Counted from the first letter of the stretch, positions 47,210-59,922 are shown. The stretch is DNA of 64,000 nucleotides from Linyphia triangularis (GCA_963978545.1 OZ021732.1:65293214-65357213); one strand, 5' to 3'. Made by a program: numbers and translations. The notes: a model not told the origin generated them from the letters alone.

Positions 47210-47400
47210 GATATTGCCCAAGATTGCACATCAATACTGGCCAAAACTACTACTCGATATCGGCCAAAACTACGCATCGAGATCGGCCAAAACTACGCAT
47301 CGATATCGGCCAAAACTGCTCCTCGAGATCGGCCAAAACTACGCATCGATATCGGCCAAAACTGCTCCTCGAGATCGGCCAAGACCGCCCTGCGATATTG
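47210..47400. repeat. 23-bp minisatellite near the right end of copy 2
   Basis: About seven GGCCAAAACTAC/GCTCCTCGAGAT-type units; the order of variant units differs from copy 1 (10930-11126), so the array changed by unequal exchange or slippage after the copies diverged. Confidence 0.88.
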
Positions 47401-47517
47401 GCCAATATTGCAAAAATGTTAGCCGTTCGGTGCTGGCCGTTCCGACATTACCCAGGATTGGCCAATCTTCCAGAGCTCCGGTTTCCGACATTGGCCAATA
47501 CTGCTGTGCTACCTGGG

Positions 47518-47673
47518 TACGTTTAGTTACCTTTAACATTCATATATTTAATAATGAAGATACTTATGTTTATATCGGGATTTTTTAGTATTTCTAAATC
47601 AGATTTTTTTTTTATAACAGCTTATTTTAAAAAGGATTAACATGATAAATTAAAAATAATATCTGTTACTTTG
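47518..47673. repeat. 156-bp direct repeat, right copy
   Basis: Partner of 40936-41091; joins the right end of the element through TA. Confidence 0.93.
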
Positions 47674-48480
47674 ATAAAAATAATTTCCAGCAAAACTTAG
47701 TTTAGTAGCAACAGAAAAGTTAATAAACTTTTTTATAATTATACAATTAAAATTGTAAAATTACTTTGTTAATAAATAAGAAACTGCTATTGGTAATACA
47801 ATATTAAGTTTCTTTTTTTTTTAAATACACTGCAAAAATGTAAAAGTAAATTAGACACAGAAAGCTGCATTCTTCCTTTATTAAAATTATTTTTTAATAT
47901 CTTCTTAAATTTATGTGAACCTATAATAATTAATCTGCATTTACTTAAATTATGTAATAATTAAGAAGTATCAAAAAATTATGTTGAAAGAAAATTTCAT
48001 AATGTAAAATAGGATAGTTAATTATATCCTTAAGAAATGTATATATTTATAAATAATTTTGAAATGAAATAAAAGTTTATTAGTGAACAAATCTTTTGCT
48101 TTGATAAAAATAATTTTCAGTAAAATTTAGTTTAGTAGCAACAGAAAAGTTAATAATAAAACTTTTTAATAATTGTGCTAATTAATATGGATTACGATTG
48201 CAAAATTACTTTTTTAATATACAAGAAACTGCTAATGGTAATACAATATTAAGTTTCTTTTTTTTAAATACACTGTAAAAATGTAAAAGTAAATTAGACA
48301 CAGAAAGCTGCATTCTTCCTATTTTAAAATTATTTTTATAGGAAAAATAATCTGCTTACATTTATGTGAACTTATAATATATAATCTGCTTTTATTTAAA
48401 TTATGTAATAATTAAAGAGTATAATAAAATTATATTGAAAGAAAATATAATGTAAAATAATATAGTTCATAATATTCGTA
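47671..48480. repeat. Tandem duplication, two diverged copies of a 430-bp unit
   Basis: TTGATAAAAATAATTT at 47671 recurs at 48101, and the following text (GTAGCAACAGAAAAGTTAAT, GGTAATACAATATTAAG, ACAGAAAGCTGCATTCTTCC) recurs in order. Divergence is visible, so this is older than the 156-bp duplication. Confidence 0.88.
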
Positions 48481-48965
48481 AGATTCCTACAGCTGTAACA
48501 TACATTGCGTAAATCATTTTTCGAGCGATATCCCGCCAATTCTTACAGAAAGTTTCCGCATAGCAACCCTAACGAAACAAGTTGGACATTTTGGGACTTC
48601 TGGCGCATGCGCACTCTCTATTATGCGGTGTCTTGTCGGCACTCTCCCCATATAGTCACTCTAGGCAAGCAGATCTCGAAGGCTGTTTTGCAATCGTTGA
48701 AAGGTGCAGGTTTCTTGCGGTCATGGGCACTGGCGGAATTATTTGCAGGGAGGTGCAAGACTGCTAGATTTTTATTCAAATTGTTAATTTTTCCGAAATG
48801 TTGGTTGCACTTCTGAATGAAAAATTGATAATTATGCATTAATCTTGTAGGACAATTAAAAAAAATTACGTAATATATTTTTGAAAACCTTTCCTCTGTA
48901 GCTTTCATTTTGTATCAAGCGCAACCATGTTAATAAATAAAAAAAAAAGTAAAGCAACCACAAAG
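48481..48965. other. GC-richer unique stretch, unassigned
   Basis: Contains a 103-codon open frame (48505-48816) with no recognised motif and the block shared with 35598-35642. It could be a first exon or promoter of a host gene, but no splice structure could be followed. Confidence 0.3.
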
Positions 48966-51900
48966 GTGCGTTTCGTTGGCCCCGCCCACAAACGCACTAA
49001 TTTTTTAATATATACCATAATTTAGTGCTAAATTAGTGCTTTCAGAATCCGCCATTAAAAAAATTAGTGCGTCAATATTTACCGAGATATACAAAGAAAT
49101 GCGTGGGCGGGGCCAACGAAACGCTAACCCCGCCCACAAACGCACTAATTTTTTAATATATACCAAATTTTAGTGCTCAATTAGTGCTTTCAGAATCCAC
49201 CATCCAAAAAATTAGTGCGTCATTACTTTTCATAAAATTCAAGGTTAATTGAGGGTAGGCGGGCAAAATGCTGGCCCCGCCCACAAAAGCAATCATCATT
49301 CATTATATGTTAAAATGTCTGGCATAATTAGTGCTTTCAGAATACCCAACTGCCAGAAATAGTGCGTCAATATTTTGGCCAAAATTTACCATTTTGTAAT
49401 AATAATTCACTATTCACTTCCGTTTCGTTGGCCCCGCCCACAAAAGCAATCATCAATCATTATATGTTAAAATGTTGGGCATAATTAGTGCTTTCAGAAA
49501 ACCCAACTGCAAAAATTAGTGCGTCAATATTTTAACCAAAATTGCCAATTTTAGCTTATTGCCGAATGTACGCGAGCCATAAACCGATGTAAATTATCAC
49601 GCACTAATTGTATGACCGGTGCCAAATTTTAGTGCTCAATGAGTGCTTTCAGATTCCCCAACCGCCAGAATTAGTGCGTCAATATTTTGGCCAAAATTGA
49701 CTATTTTGTAATAATTATTCATTTGTCACTTCCGTTTCGTTGGCCCCGCCCACAAAAGCAATCATCAATTATTATATGTTAAAATGTTGGGCATAATTAG
49801 TGCTTTTAGAAAACCAAATTGCAAAAATTAGTGCGTCAATATTTTGGCCAAAATTGCCAATTTTAGCTTATTGCCGAATGTACGCGAGCTTTAAACCGAT
49901 GTAAATTATCACGCACTAATTGTATGACCGGTGCCAAATTTTAGTGCTCAAATAGTGCTTTCAGAATCCCCAACCGCCAGAATTAGTGCGTCAATATTTT
50001 GGCCAAAATTGACCATAATGTAATAATAATTCACTAATCACTTGCGTTTCGTTGGCCCCGCCCACAAAAGCAATCAACATTCATTATATGTTAAAATGTT
50101 GGGCATAATTAGTGCTTTCAGAAAACCCAACTGCAAAAATTAGTGCGTCAATATTTTGGCCAAAATTGCGAATTTTAGCCTATTGCCTTATGTACGCGAG
50201 CCTTAAACCGATGTAAATTATCACGCACTAATTGTATGACCAGTGCCAAATTTAAGTGCTCAATGAGTGCTTTCAGAATCCCCAACCGCCAGAATTAGTG
50301 CGTCAATATTTTGGCCAAAATTGCCAATTTTAGCTCATTGTCGAATGTACGCGAGCCTTAAACCGATGTAAATTATCACGCACTAATTGTATGACCGGTG
50401 CCAAATTTTAGTGCTCAATGAGTGCTTTCAGAATCCCCAACCGCCAGAATTAGTGCGTCAATATTTTGGCCAAAATTGACCATAATGTAATAATAATTCA
50501 CTAATCACTTGCGTTTCGTTGGCCCCGCCCACAAAAGCAATCAACATTCATTATATGTTAAAATGTTGGGCATAATTAGTGCTTTCAGAAAACCCAATTG
50601 CAAAAATTAGTGCGTCAATATTTTGGCCAAAATTGCCAATTTTAGCTCATTGTCGAATGTACGCGAGCCTTAAACCGATGTAAATTATCACGCACTAATT
50701 GTATGACCGGTGCCAAATTTTAGTGCTCAATGAGTGCTTTCAGAATCCCCAACCGCCAGAATTAGTGGGTCAATATTTTGGCCAAAATTGACTATTTTGT
50801 AATAATTATTCACTTGTCACTTCCGTTTCGTTGGCCCCGCCCACAAAAGCAATCATCAATTATTATATGTTAAAATGTTGGGAATAATTAGTGCTTTTAG
50901 AAAACCCAATTGCAAAAATTAGTGCGTCAATATTTTGGCCAAAATTGCCAATTTTAGCTTATTGCCGAATGTACGCGAACTTTATACCGATGTAAATTAT
51001 CACGCACTAATTGTATGACCGGTGCCAAATTTAAGTGCTCAATGAGTGCTTTCAGAATCCCCAACCGCCAGAATTAGTGCGTCAATATTTTGGCCAAAAT
51101 TGCCAATTTTAGCTCATTGTCGAATGTACGTGAGCCTTAAACCGATGTAAATTATCACGCACTAATTGTATGACCGGTGCCAAATTTTAGTGCTCAATGA
51201 CTGCTTTCAGAATCCATAACTGACAGAATTAGTGCGTCAATATTTTGGCCAAAATTGCCAATTTTAGCTTATTGCCGAATGTACGCGAGCCTTAAACCGA
51301 TGTAAATTACCACGCACTAATTGTATGACCGGTGCCATATTTTAGTGCTCAAATAGTGCTTTCAGAATCCCCAACCGCCAGAATCAGTGCGTCAATATTT
51401 TGGCCAAAATTGACCATTTTGTAATAATAATTCAATAATCACTTGCGTTTCGTTGCCCCCGCCCACAAAAGCAATCATCAATTATTATATGTTAAAATGT
51501 TGGGCATAATTAGTGCTTTTAGAAAACCAAATTGCAAAAATGAGTGCGTCAATATTTTGGCCAAAGTTGCCAATTTTAGCTCATTGTCGAATGTACGCGA
51601 GCCTTAAACCGATGTAAATTATCACGCACTAATTGTATGACCGGTGCCAAATTTAAGTGCTCAATGAGTGCTTTCAGAATCCCCAACCGCCAGAATTAGT
51701 GCGTCAATATTTTGGCCAAAATTGCCAATTTTAGCTCATTGTCGAATGTACGCGAGCCTTAAACCGATGTAAATTATCACGCACTAATTGTATGACCGGT
51801 GCCAAATTTTAGTGCTCAATGAGTGCTTTCAGAATCCCCAACCGCCAGAATTAGTGCGTCAATATTTTGGCCAAAATTGACCATAATGTAATAATAATTC

Positions 51901-52700
51901 ACTAATCACTTGCGTTTCGTTGGCCCCGCCCACAAAAGCAATCAACATTCATTATATGTTAAAATGTTGGGCATAATTAGTGCTTTCAGAAAACCCAATT
52001 GCAAAAATTAGTGCGTCAATATTTTGGCCAAAATTGCCAATTTTAGCTCATTGTCGAATGTACGCGAGCCTTAAACCGATGTAAATTATCACGCACTAAT
52101 TGTATGACCGGTGCCAAATTTTAGTGCTCAATGAGTGCTTTCAGAATCCCCAACCGCCAGAATTAGTGGGTCAATATTTTGGCCAAAATTGACTATTTTG
52201 TAATAATTATTCACTTGTCACTTCCGTTTCGTTGGCCCCGCCCACAAAAGCAATCATCAATTATTATATGTTAAAATGTTGGGAATAATTAGTGCTTTTA
52301 GAAAACCCAATTGCAAAAATTAGTGCGTCAATATTTTGGCCAAAATTGCCAATTTTAGCTTATTGCCGAATGTACGCGAACTTTATACCGATGTAAATTA
52401 TCACGCACTAATTGTATGACCGGTGCCAAATTTAAGTGCTCAATGAGTGCTTTCAGAATCCCCAACCGCCAGAATTAGTGCGTCAATATTTTGGCCAAAA
52501 TTGCCAATTTTAGCTCATTGTCGAATGTACGTGAGCCTTAAACCGATGTAAATTATCACGCACTAATTGTATGACCGGTGCCAAATTTTAGTGCTCAATG
52601 AGTTCTTTCAGAATCTCCAACCGCCAAAATTAGTGCGTCAATATTTTGGCCAAAATCGTCAATTTCAACTTATTGCGGAATGTACGCGCATATCATCATA
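48966..52700 (+). repeat. Tandem array, left arm of a giant inverted pair
   Basis: Built from ~156-bp half-units that share TTAGTGCTTTCAGAA and AATTAGTGCGTCAATATT followed by TTGGCCAAAATT. Type A half-units contain CGTTTCGTTGGCCCCGCCC; type B contain AAACCGATGTAAATTATCAC. A+B pairs are ~312 bp (CGTTTCG boxes near 49427, 49734, 50046, 50514, 50826, 51446, 51916, 52228; intervals are multiples of ~156). A 1.4 kb higher-order block is repeated almost exactly (near 50290-51130 and 51700-52570). No coding. Confidence 0.93.
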
Positions 52701-52836
52701 GATACGGATTCAATAGAATACAATTTTATTTGTTCGGCTGACATTTTCGAATGCCATTCAAATATCACCAGAAAGATTCCATAGTTAAAAATAAACTTAG
52801 GACATCAAAATTCACATTACATGAAATATATACTAT

Positions 52837-53583
52837 TGTTGCGTTTGACGGGTTCGAAAGATTTGAAGCCAAAGCAGATCAAAACTTGCAGAAGTTTATT
52901 CTACTATAACTCTTCACAGATTCCTTTACAACTCCAGAACTTCTCGTTCTAGTAGACACAATACAGCTCTTTTCACAACAATAGAGCACAAAACAGCAGC
53001 TATAAACTTGACAACACCACTGCGATATCACCGCAAAAGACAATGCAATACTGTTCACTTTAGAATGCTCACTGAGACTCAGTATCTCCAGTCAACTAAT
53101 TCAGTGACTCAAAATCCAAGAACTGACTAACTCTACTCACGGCCGTCCTTATATAGGAGTGGTGAATCTTCACGAACCTTCCAGAGAGAGAAATTTGGAG
53201 AACTTTCTAGATCGTAAACGAAAAGTCCTATACATGTACATGGGATACATGTACCTATACATGTACCGAAAATGTAGCCAAATGATCGAAAAGTTTGGCG
53301 ACATTTTGCGAATTCTCACCAAATTTAGCAACCAAAAGTAGGCCAAAACCGTCGCCAACTTGGGAGATTGCCATTTACCATAATGTTAAATAGCCTGCCC
53401 CTTGTAAAACTTGTTTTCATGCATGATCCCTGTAGAACTCGTTTTCAAGCATTAAGAGACGCATTGCAGGAAAGCGAAGTGAAGTCAACTCTTTCACTGC
53501 CTTATGCGAAATGTACATACATTTTCCTTTTTTACATAATTAATACTACGAAATATTTACAAATATACAGAAATTAGTAATAA
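52837..53583 (-). repeat. Solo LTR (TGTTACG...CGCAACA family), minus orientation
   Basis: The plus strand begins TGTTGCGTTTGACG and ends near TTAGTAATA. The reverse complement matches 53773-54492 and 56482-57161 throughout, including a CTATATAAG-type TATA box and the ACATTTCGCATAAGGCAGTG block. No clear target duplication. No internal retroelement sequence adjoins it. Confidence 0.8.
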
Positions 53584-53609
53584 CAATACATTTATAAACA
53601 CCCATGCCT

Positions 53610-53679
53610 AACACGGGACTCGAACCCGCAACCTCGCGATCTAGAATTTAGCACGCTAACCACTATACCGTTTGGTCGG
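53610..53679 (-). mobile_element. tRNA-derived SINE head
   Basis: The minus strand reads CCGACCAAACGGTATAGTGG..., with an intact T arm (GCGGG TTCGAGT CCCGT) but an unpaired anticodon stem, related to 18794-18963. The body after the tRNA part is short or lost. It lies between two LTRs. Confidence 0.65.
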
Positions 53680-53772
53680 AAACAAATTCTGGGAAAATTC
53701 TTCGTAAAATTCTGGCAGATTATTGCTATCACACAAAATTACCTACGCGAAGCACTGCGACTTTTATAATAG

Positions 53773-54492
53773 TGTTACGAATTTTTGTATATTTGTAAAT
53801 ATATTCGTTAATTTTGTAAATAAGAACATTTATGTACATTTCGCATAAGGCAGTGCAATAGTTCGTCTTAACTTCGCTTTCCTGCAATGCGTCTATTAAT
53901 GCTTAATAACGAGTTTTACAGAGATAAAGCTGGGAAGCGAGTTTTACAAGGAGCAGGGCATTTAACATTATGGTAATGGAAATCTTGCCAAATTGGCGAT
54001 ATAGAGCCAAGTTGGCAACAATTTTGGCGACTAATTTTTGTCACCAAACTTGACGACCATTTGGTGACATTTTCGGTCCCCATGTACATGTATAGGATAT
54101 TTCGACTACGATCTGGAAAGTTCTCCAAATATCTATCTCTAGAAGATTCACGAAGGTTCGCCTCCCCTATATAAGTCCAAGAGAGCGGGTGATGGAGTTA
54201 ATTGAGTCCGTTAGTTGACTGGAATTACTGAGTTGAGATACTGAGTCTCAGTGAGCATTCAGAGTAGTTCTAAAGCGAACTGTATTGCATTGTCTTTTGC
54301 GACGATTTGTAGCAGTTGTGAAGTTTTTTTAACTGCTATTTGAGCTCTGTTGATGTGTAAAGAGCTGTATTGAGTCTTTTAGAATGAGAAGTTCAGGTTT
54401 TCTAAAAAAATCTGTGAAGAGTATATCGGAATAAATTTCTGCAAGTTTTGATCTGCGTTGGTTTCAAATCTTTCTAACCCATCCACGCAACA
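53773..54492 (+). repeat. Solo LTR (TGTTACG...CGCAACA family), plus orientation
   Basis: 720 bp, flanked by ATAG on both sides (53769-53772, 54493-54496), a 4-bp duplication as for Gypsy-type elements. It contains CCCTATATAAG near 54168 as TATA box. A perfect duplication around a single LTR indicates recombination between the LTRs of a former full element. Confidence 0.88.
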
Positions 54493-54870
54493 ATAGAGAC
54501 AATGTCAGGGACGCATATTAGCAACCTTTACTTGCATTCGAACAAGGGAAAATAATGCAGCTCGCTGATTGGTTGGCATTTATTTCTCTAGTGCTGCCAT
54601 CTGAAATTGAAAATTGGATGCTCTTGAAAGAAAATTTTGCAGAAATAATCCTAATAATAGTAGGAGATCCTAATAATAGGAACAGAACTCATTTCATCAA
54701 CTCAATTTTTCATTACTATACATGAGCCCCTTTTAAAAGAAAATTTTCGTTTTAAGAAAATTTATATAAACATGAATTTTTTTTTTCTATAAATAAAATT
54801 AATTTTACAAATAAAATGTCATGGATATTAAGATGTAATAAATTCATATGAAATAATATTACATATATAT

Positions 54871-55167
54871 TGTTGCGTGGATAGGTTCAAAAGACTTGAA
54901 GCCAAAGCAGATCAAAACTTGCAGAAATTTATTCCTATATAACTCTTCACAGATTCTCTTATAACTCCCGAACTTCTCGTTCTAGTAGACCCAATACAGC
55001 TCTTTACACTACAATAGAGCACAAAACAGCAGTTAAAAACTTGACAACACAACTGCTACAAATCGCCGCAAAAGACAATGCAATACAGTTCACTTTCGGA
55101 ACTCTCTGAATGCTCGCTGAGAGACAGCTAACTCAGTAATTCCAGTCAACTAACGGACTCAACTAAC
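54871..55167 (-). repeat. Truncated LTR of the same family, minus orientation
   Basis: Begins TGTTGCGTGGATAGG and matches the family for about 300 bp, then stops at ACTCAACTAAC. Confidence 0.8.
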
Positions 55168-56477
55168 TTTTTTGGAAATTTGCCGAGCCGCCTTTCTAAA
55201 ACCCTTCTTGAACTGTTAGAGATGAGCGAAACTCCGACCGGGATCAGCTTTATATGTTGGTGCTTGGTAGTGGGAGGTCTGTGTTATTTGGGTGCAACGT
55301 AGATATCCCCTTCTTACTTGAATCATTTATAGCCCCCCCCCCCCCCTCTTATCCCCCACGTGTCGGATTACTTTTATCGAAAAGAAGGTCGAACACTTGT
55401 TCTGAAGTGTGGATTGATGAGAAGTTACAACTTGGTTTGTCTTCAGAAGTAATGATATTTGTCTGTCATTTTTGGTTAAGAATGTTCGGATCTCAAAAAG
55501 ATAACATTCTATTCCATTGCGAGTCAAGATTGAAATGTAGAGTGATGTGCACCATTAGCAATTTTGCTCTTTTGTAACTAGGTGGCCCATACTTGTGATA
55601 GGACATGGTATGTGAAGGATATCAACCCTCCCGAAACAATTCCTTTAGTGCTATAAAAATTGGACTCTACAGAAATTTAAATGTTTTTATTTATAAGAGC
55701 TAGATATTTCATACTTCAAGTACTTTTGCTATTATCTACAGATTAAAAATAGGCTCTCAATGTAAATTTAAATGATTTTTGTATTTTTGATAGGTATATA
55801 GTTTATAATTCCACCATTAGTACTTGTTATTTTTTTGGCAAAAAATACATCTTTTTAACATTCATAACAACAACATCAAATAGGAAAATACATTATGAAA
55901 ATACTGATTCATGTAATTGTCACCTACACTTTATCTGCATAGCAGTTTAATTAAGGTGGACCAGAATATCATACAAAATGAATGCAAACATTCCCAAAAT
56001 TAAAATAAAACAAGCAAGAAAACACTATACATGACATCATACTTTATTTTTTATACTAATAGATTGTAAATATTTACCTTGATTTATATTGAATATTTCT
56101 AAAATATTCAAAACACTGAGCAATGAAACTCCGAAAATAAATTACTGTTTCCTATATTAGATATATGTCTTACCTTTTAAAACATTTTTTATTCCCGTGC
56201 TTTATTCAGAAATGTTATTTCAAAGTTGAGTGTAACATATATTTCTGCTTAAAAACTAATTCAACTGTGATAGAATATTAAAGCAATTATTTTACAATTG
56301 CTTCATTTGAAGAATATATAAAATAGTGCTTAGTATTGAATACTGTTGGGATGGGCTAACAGCTCCTTTTGACTTCTCTTTTTTGTTCACAGTCACTTAA
56401 ATAAACATAATTCTACTGCAAAATTGTGATTGATGATAATACGAGAAAAAAATTCCTTTTTTATTAAAAATGATTCC
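55168..56477. other. Non-coding stretch
   Basis: No recognised gene. The 107-codon frame at 55254-55577 has no motif and includes a C-run. Confidence 0.4.
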
Positions 56478-56481
56478 ATAT

Positions 56482-57161
56482 TGCTACGAATTTTTGCATA
56501 TTTGTAAATATTTCGTAGTGTTAATTTTGTAGATAGGAAAATTTATGTACATTTCGCATAAGGCAGTGCAATAGTTCGTCTGAGCTTGGCTTCCCTGCAA
56601 TAAGGGTCTTGTGCTTTATAACGAGTTTTACAGAGGTAACTATGGGAAGCGAGTTTTAAGGAGCGGGGCATTTAACATTATGGTAATGGCAATCTCGCCA
56701 AGTTGGTGACGATTTTGGCGACTAATTTTTGTCGCCATGTACATGTATAGGACTTTTTGACTACGATCTGGAAAGTTCTCCAAATATCTATCTCTAGGAG
56801 TTTCAAGATGGTTCACGTATGTTCTTCTCCCCTATAAAAGCTCAAGAGAGCGGGTGATGGAGGGAGTAGTTGATTTCGAGTCCGTAAGTTGTTAGCTGAG
56901 TCCATTAATTGACTGGAATTACTGATACTGAGTTCCGAAAGCGAACTGCATTGCATTGTCTTTTGCGGCGATTTAGCAGTTGTGTTGTCGAGTTTTTAAC
57001 TGCTGTTTTATGTTCTATCGTTGTAAAAAGAGCTGTATTGTGTCTACTAGAACGAGAAGTTCTGGAGCTGTAAGAGAATCTGTGAAGAATTACATTGGAA
57101 GAAATTTCTGCAAGTTTTGATCTGCTTTGGCTTTAAATCTTTCGAACCCTTCCACGCAACA
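56482..57161 (+). repeat. Solo LTR of the same family, plus orientation
   Basis: 680 bp, begins TGCTACGAATTTTTGC and ends CACGCAACA, flanked by ATAT (56478-56481, 57162-57165), again a 4-bp duplication. It shows small deletions relative to 53773-54492. Confidence 0.87.
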
Positions 57162-57165
57162 ATAT

Positions 57166-57312
57166 ACTGAGCCCAGAGCAAAATTATTGACCTTCACAAA
57201 TTTGCTTTATAAATTACCACATTCTGAAATAAACCATGAGGATTCAGATACATTTGAATTTTCTTTCACCATGAAATTTTCTTTGTGAGAAGAAGGAAAC
57301 CCCTTGCTCTCA

Positions 57313-57349
<37 letters not shown>

Positions 57350-58094
57350 CATGGATGTCCAATTATTATTAATTTTGATCTCAATTTTTCATACATTTTT
57401 GATGAAAGATTTATAGTATGTTGAAGGAAAACATGCACTTAGCTAAATATATATTTAATAAAATTTCTTAAAATAAATTTGGTGTTCTTAAAAAAATAAG
57501 CAAATAGAGTAATCACTCGGAACACCAGTGCGCTTCCAGAGGAGGGGGATAGAGAACACCAGCCCCTTCACAATAACTTCTCAGTTTGAAAAAAGAAGGG
57601 CAGAAAAGAAAGGGAGAAAAAATACGAATTATGAAGTAGACAAAAGAGAATAAAGATGACTCAATTATGTATGACCAATATGTTTAAAAAACGTAACTTA
57701 AACCTTTAAAAAACATTTTATTCCTAAATTAAAGCGCAATTTCAGGAGTAAGAAATACTTTGTGTATTCTCTTGATGCAAATACCACAATTTTAACCAAA
57801 ACGTAGGAGTCTACAAATAATACTGGTTGAATGGAACCCCAAAAAGATGTTCCAGTATAGCCTAAAATATGCGTCATAACACCTCTGTAATAAAAAAAAA
57901 TATATATATATTCGTATACTTTCAACTGCTTTGTAAACATTACAGTTCGATTCAATGCTCTTATTTCTATAGGAGTAGATTGAAGAAAAAGAAGCTAAAA
58001 GAATTCCATCACAAGCGTAATTCTCAACACATATGAAGCCACCCTTAATCCTTAAAATTTGCCCTAATTCCTTCGATTTTGCTTCCCCTATGAA
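57166..58094. other. Non-coding stretch with a long A-run
   Basis: An uninterrupted run of about 37 A near 57311-57347 could be the tail of a retroposed sequence, but no parent sequence is recognisable upstream. Otherwise AT-rich and unassigned. Confidence 0.4.
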
Positions 58095-58556
58095 CAAAGG
58101 CGGCCCTAGGTTCATTTTTCAGGGGGGGGCCATTTTAAACTTTAAGTTCGTAAAATGTATGCACTATGTAACCTAATTGTAATAAACTAACTGCTGATTA
58201 AATTCTTGATTGCAATGATAAGTGTAGAATTTTCTAAATTAGTAATTTTCATTTAATGCAGAATTAAAAAAGTTAATTTAAGTTTGAATTGCTCTCCTGA
58301 AAAATAAGAAAAAAGTAAAACAAAGAAATTACAAAAAATAAAATAGTTAATAATTGTTTTACAATCACACTTCTTTATTCTTTGAAAGCCTAAAGAACAA
58401 AATCCAATTTCCTCTGCTTTGTTTTGGCAATTCTGTCTATGACACAGCCCACATCAATGTTTATGTCTCTGTGAGTATGCAACAAGCAAAGTCCTGAAAC
58501 TTTTCTTCTCCCCCATTCTAGCTCTTAGCCACTTTTTCAATGCATCGAAAGGTATA

Positions 58557-59205
58557 GTCCGAGAGGCGACTGCAATTTTTGGACCCCATCGAACATCATT
58601 CTGAATTTTTTATAGAAATTGGAGAAAAGTGAGTAGATTAAGAATCTGCCGTGGCAAAAATGGCCAAAACTGATCAATAATCGACTTGGAATGAGTTGAA
58701 CTAAAATCCGATTGCCAAATATGTCATAACTTGCCAAAAAGAGAACAAACTTATTCGTCTGGCAACCCACTTCATTTTGATTTTCAATGAGAAAAAGCGC
58801 AAACGATTTCTGATCTTTGGCTCGGAAAACTTGTATCTTTTAAAAGTAAGCCAAATTGGCGACATCAGTTACGTCATAAGTGACGTAATATTTTTTGCCA
58901 ACTTGGCTCCCTTTTAATAGATGCAAGTAGACCGTCGCCAGATATCTGAATCGTCTGCAACCTTCTTAATTGAAAATTAAAGAGTGAGGGTTACCAAATA
59001 AAAAAAAAGCTCATTATTTGGCAAGTTATGGCGCATTTGGCAATTGGATTTAGTTCAACTTATTAAAAGTCGATTTTTGACCAGTTTCGGCCATTTTTAC
59101 CACGGCAGACCAGTGGATTCGTAATCTACTCACTTTTCTCTAATTTCTATAAAAAATTCAGAATGATGTTCGATGGGGTCCAAAAATTGCAGCCGCCTCT
59201 CAGTC
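58557..59205. mobile_element. Foldback-type MITE with ~220-bp inverted arms (649 bp)
   Basis: Arms start GTCCGAGAGGCGACTGCA and, inward from the right, GACTGAGAGGCGGCTGCA, and stay inverted copies for over 200 bp. TA on both sides (58555-58556, 59206-59207) is the likely target duplication, supported by the transposase frame it interrupts at ERSFST. A truncated arm of the family is at 13972-14134. Confidence 0.87.
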
Positions 59206-59922
59206 TAGTAGAGAAACTTCTTTCAACAGAGGCAACGCTAACTGGTAGTGTTGCCAAAATTTTAAGTAACGCGTAAATAGTAGGATATACATCTTTGTCA
59301 CAAGCTCTCATTGCATCTATGGCAGAAGTGGGGAGCTTTTCTTCTTTTTTCCATTTCTCTCTCTATAGTGCTAGCTCACTTTCAATCAGAATAACACTCA
59401 TTTGTGTCAATCCTAAAATTGGTATGAACTTCTTTAATAAGTTTTGAAGCTCGTTGCTTTCTGATTCTGTTGGCTTTTCCATATCGGGAGTTGGAATCAG
59501 TAATCGAAGGCCAAAACAATCCAAATTTTCTTTTGGAAATCTTCCTATTAGGTCTTCAATTACATTATCCAATAAAGGTATGTAAACTGAGATTCTAAAA
59601 TACTCTTCTGGTATTTAAGTATTGTAGTTCTCACGGTGTTTTTGACGTCTGGCTAGGCGTGGAAAATTCACATCAATTTCAAGCTCCGAGCATACATCTT
59701 CAACCTCATTCAATAGAATAGAAAAAGATTCGCAGTCTTGGCGCTTCTTCTGCAAAACCGAAATTGTATCTTCAACAATGGACTCAGCTTTTCGCAAATC
59801 GAGATCAGGAGCCTGAAGTTTTCTGCTTAGTAGTAGAGTTTGCTTCAAGACATCAATTAATGGTGCTAAAGCTGAAACAAACTGGACACTGCAAAGTGAG
59901 CATAGAAGAGAAGATGCATTAA

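Larger units (their letters stand above)
41089..47517 (+). mobile_element. 5 kb terminal-inverted-repeat element, copy 2, left end truncated and carrying a nested insertion
   Basis: Aligns with 6222-11243 from TTGGCCAATATCAGCCC to the right end at 47517, with scattered substitutions and small indels. The first about 20 bases of the left terminal repeat are missing. A 1.5 kb related element is inserted at 42334-43834. The exon-like blocks are conserved: exon 1 ATG at 41462 (stop TAA at 41504), exon 2 from 44303, exon 3 44830-45028, exon 4 after TTTCAG near 45858. In exon 2 the TAG of copy 1 is CAG, so its frame continues. Confidence 0.88.

Noticed and set aside
48505..48816. Host gene of 103 codons
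   Set aside because: No recognisable motif and no splice or polyadenylation context; kept only as an unassigned GC-richer stretch.
48966..52700. CRISPR array
   Set aside because: Units are ~156/312 bp with diverged spacers in a eukaryotic context; there are no short direct repeats with unique spacers and no cas genes.
52837..54492. A single foldback element made of two inverted ~700-bp arms
   Set aside because: Each arm is a complete LTR-like unit, the right one has its own ATAG duplication, and the family occurs alone at 56482-57161; they are independent insertions.
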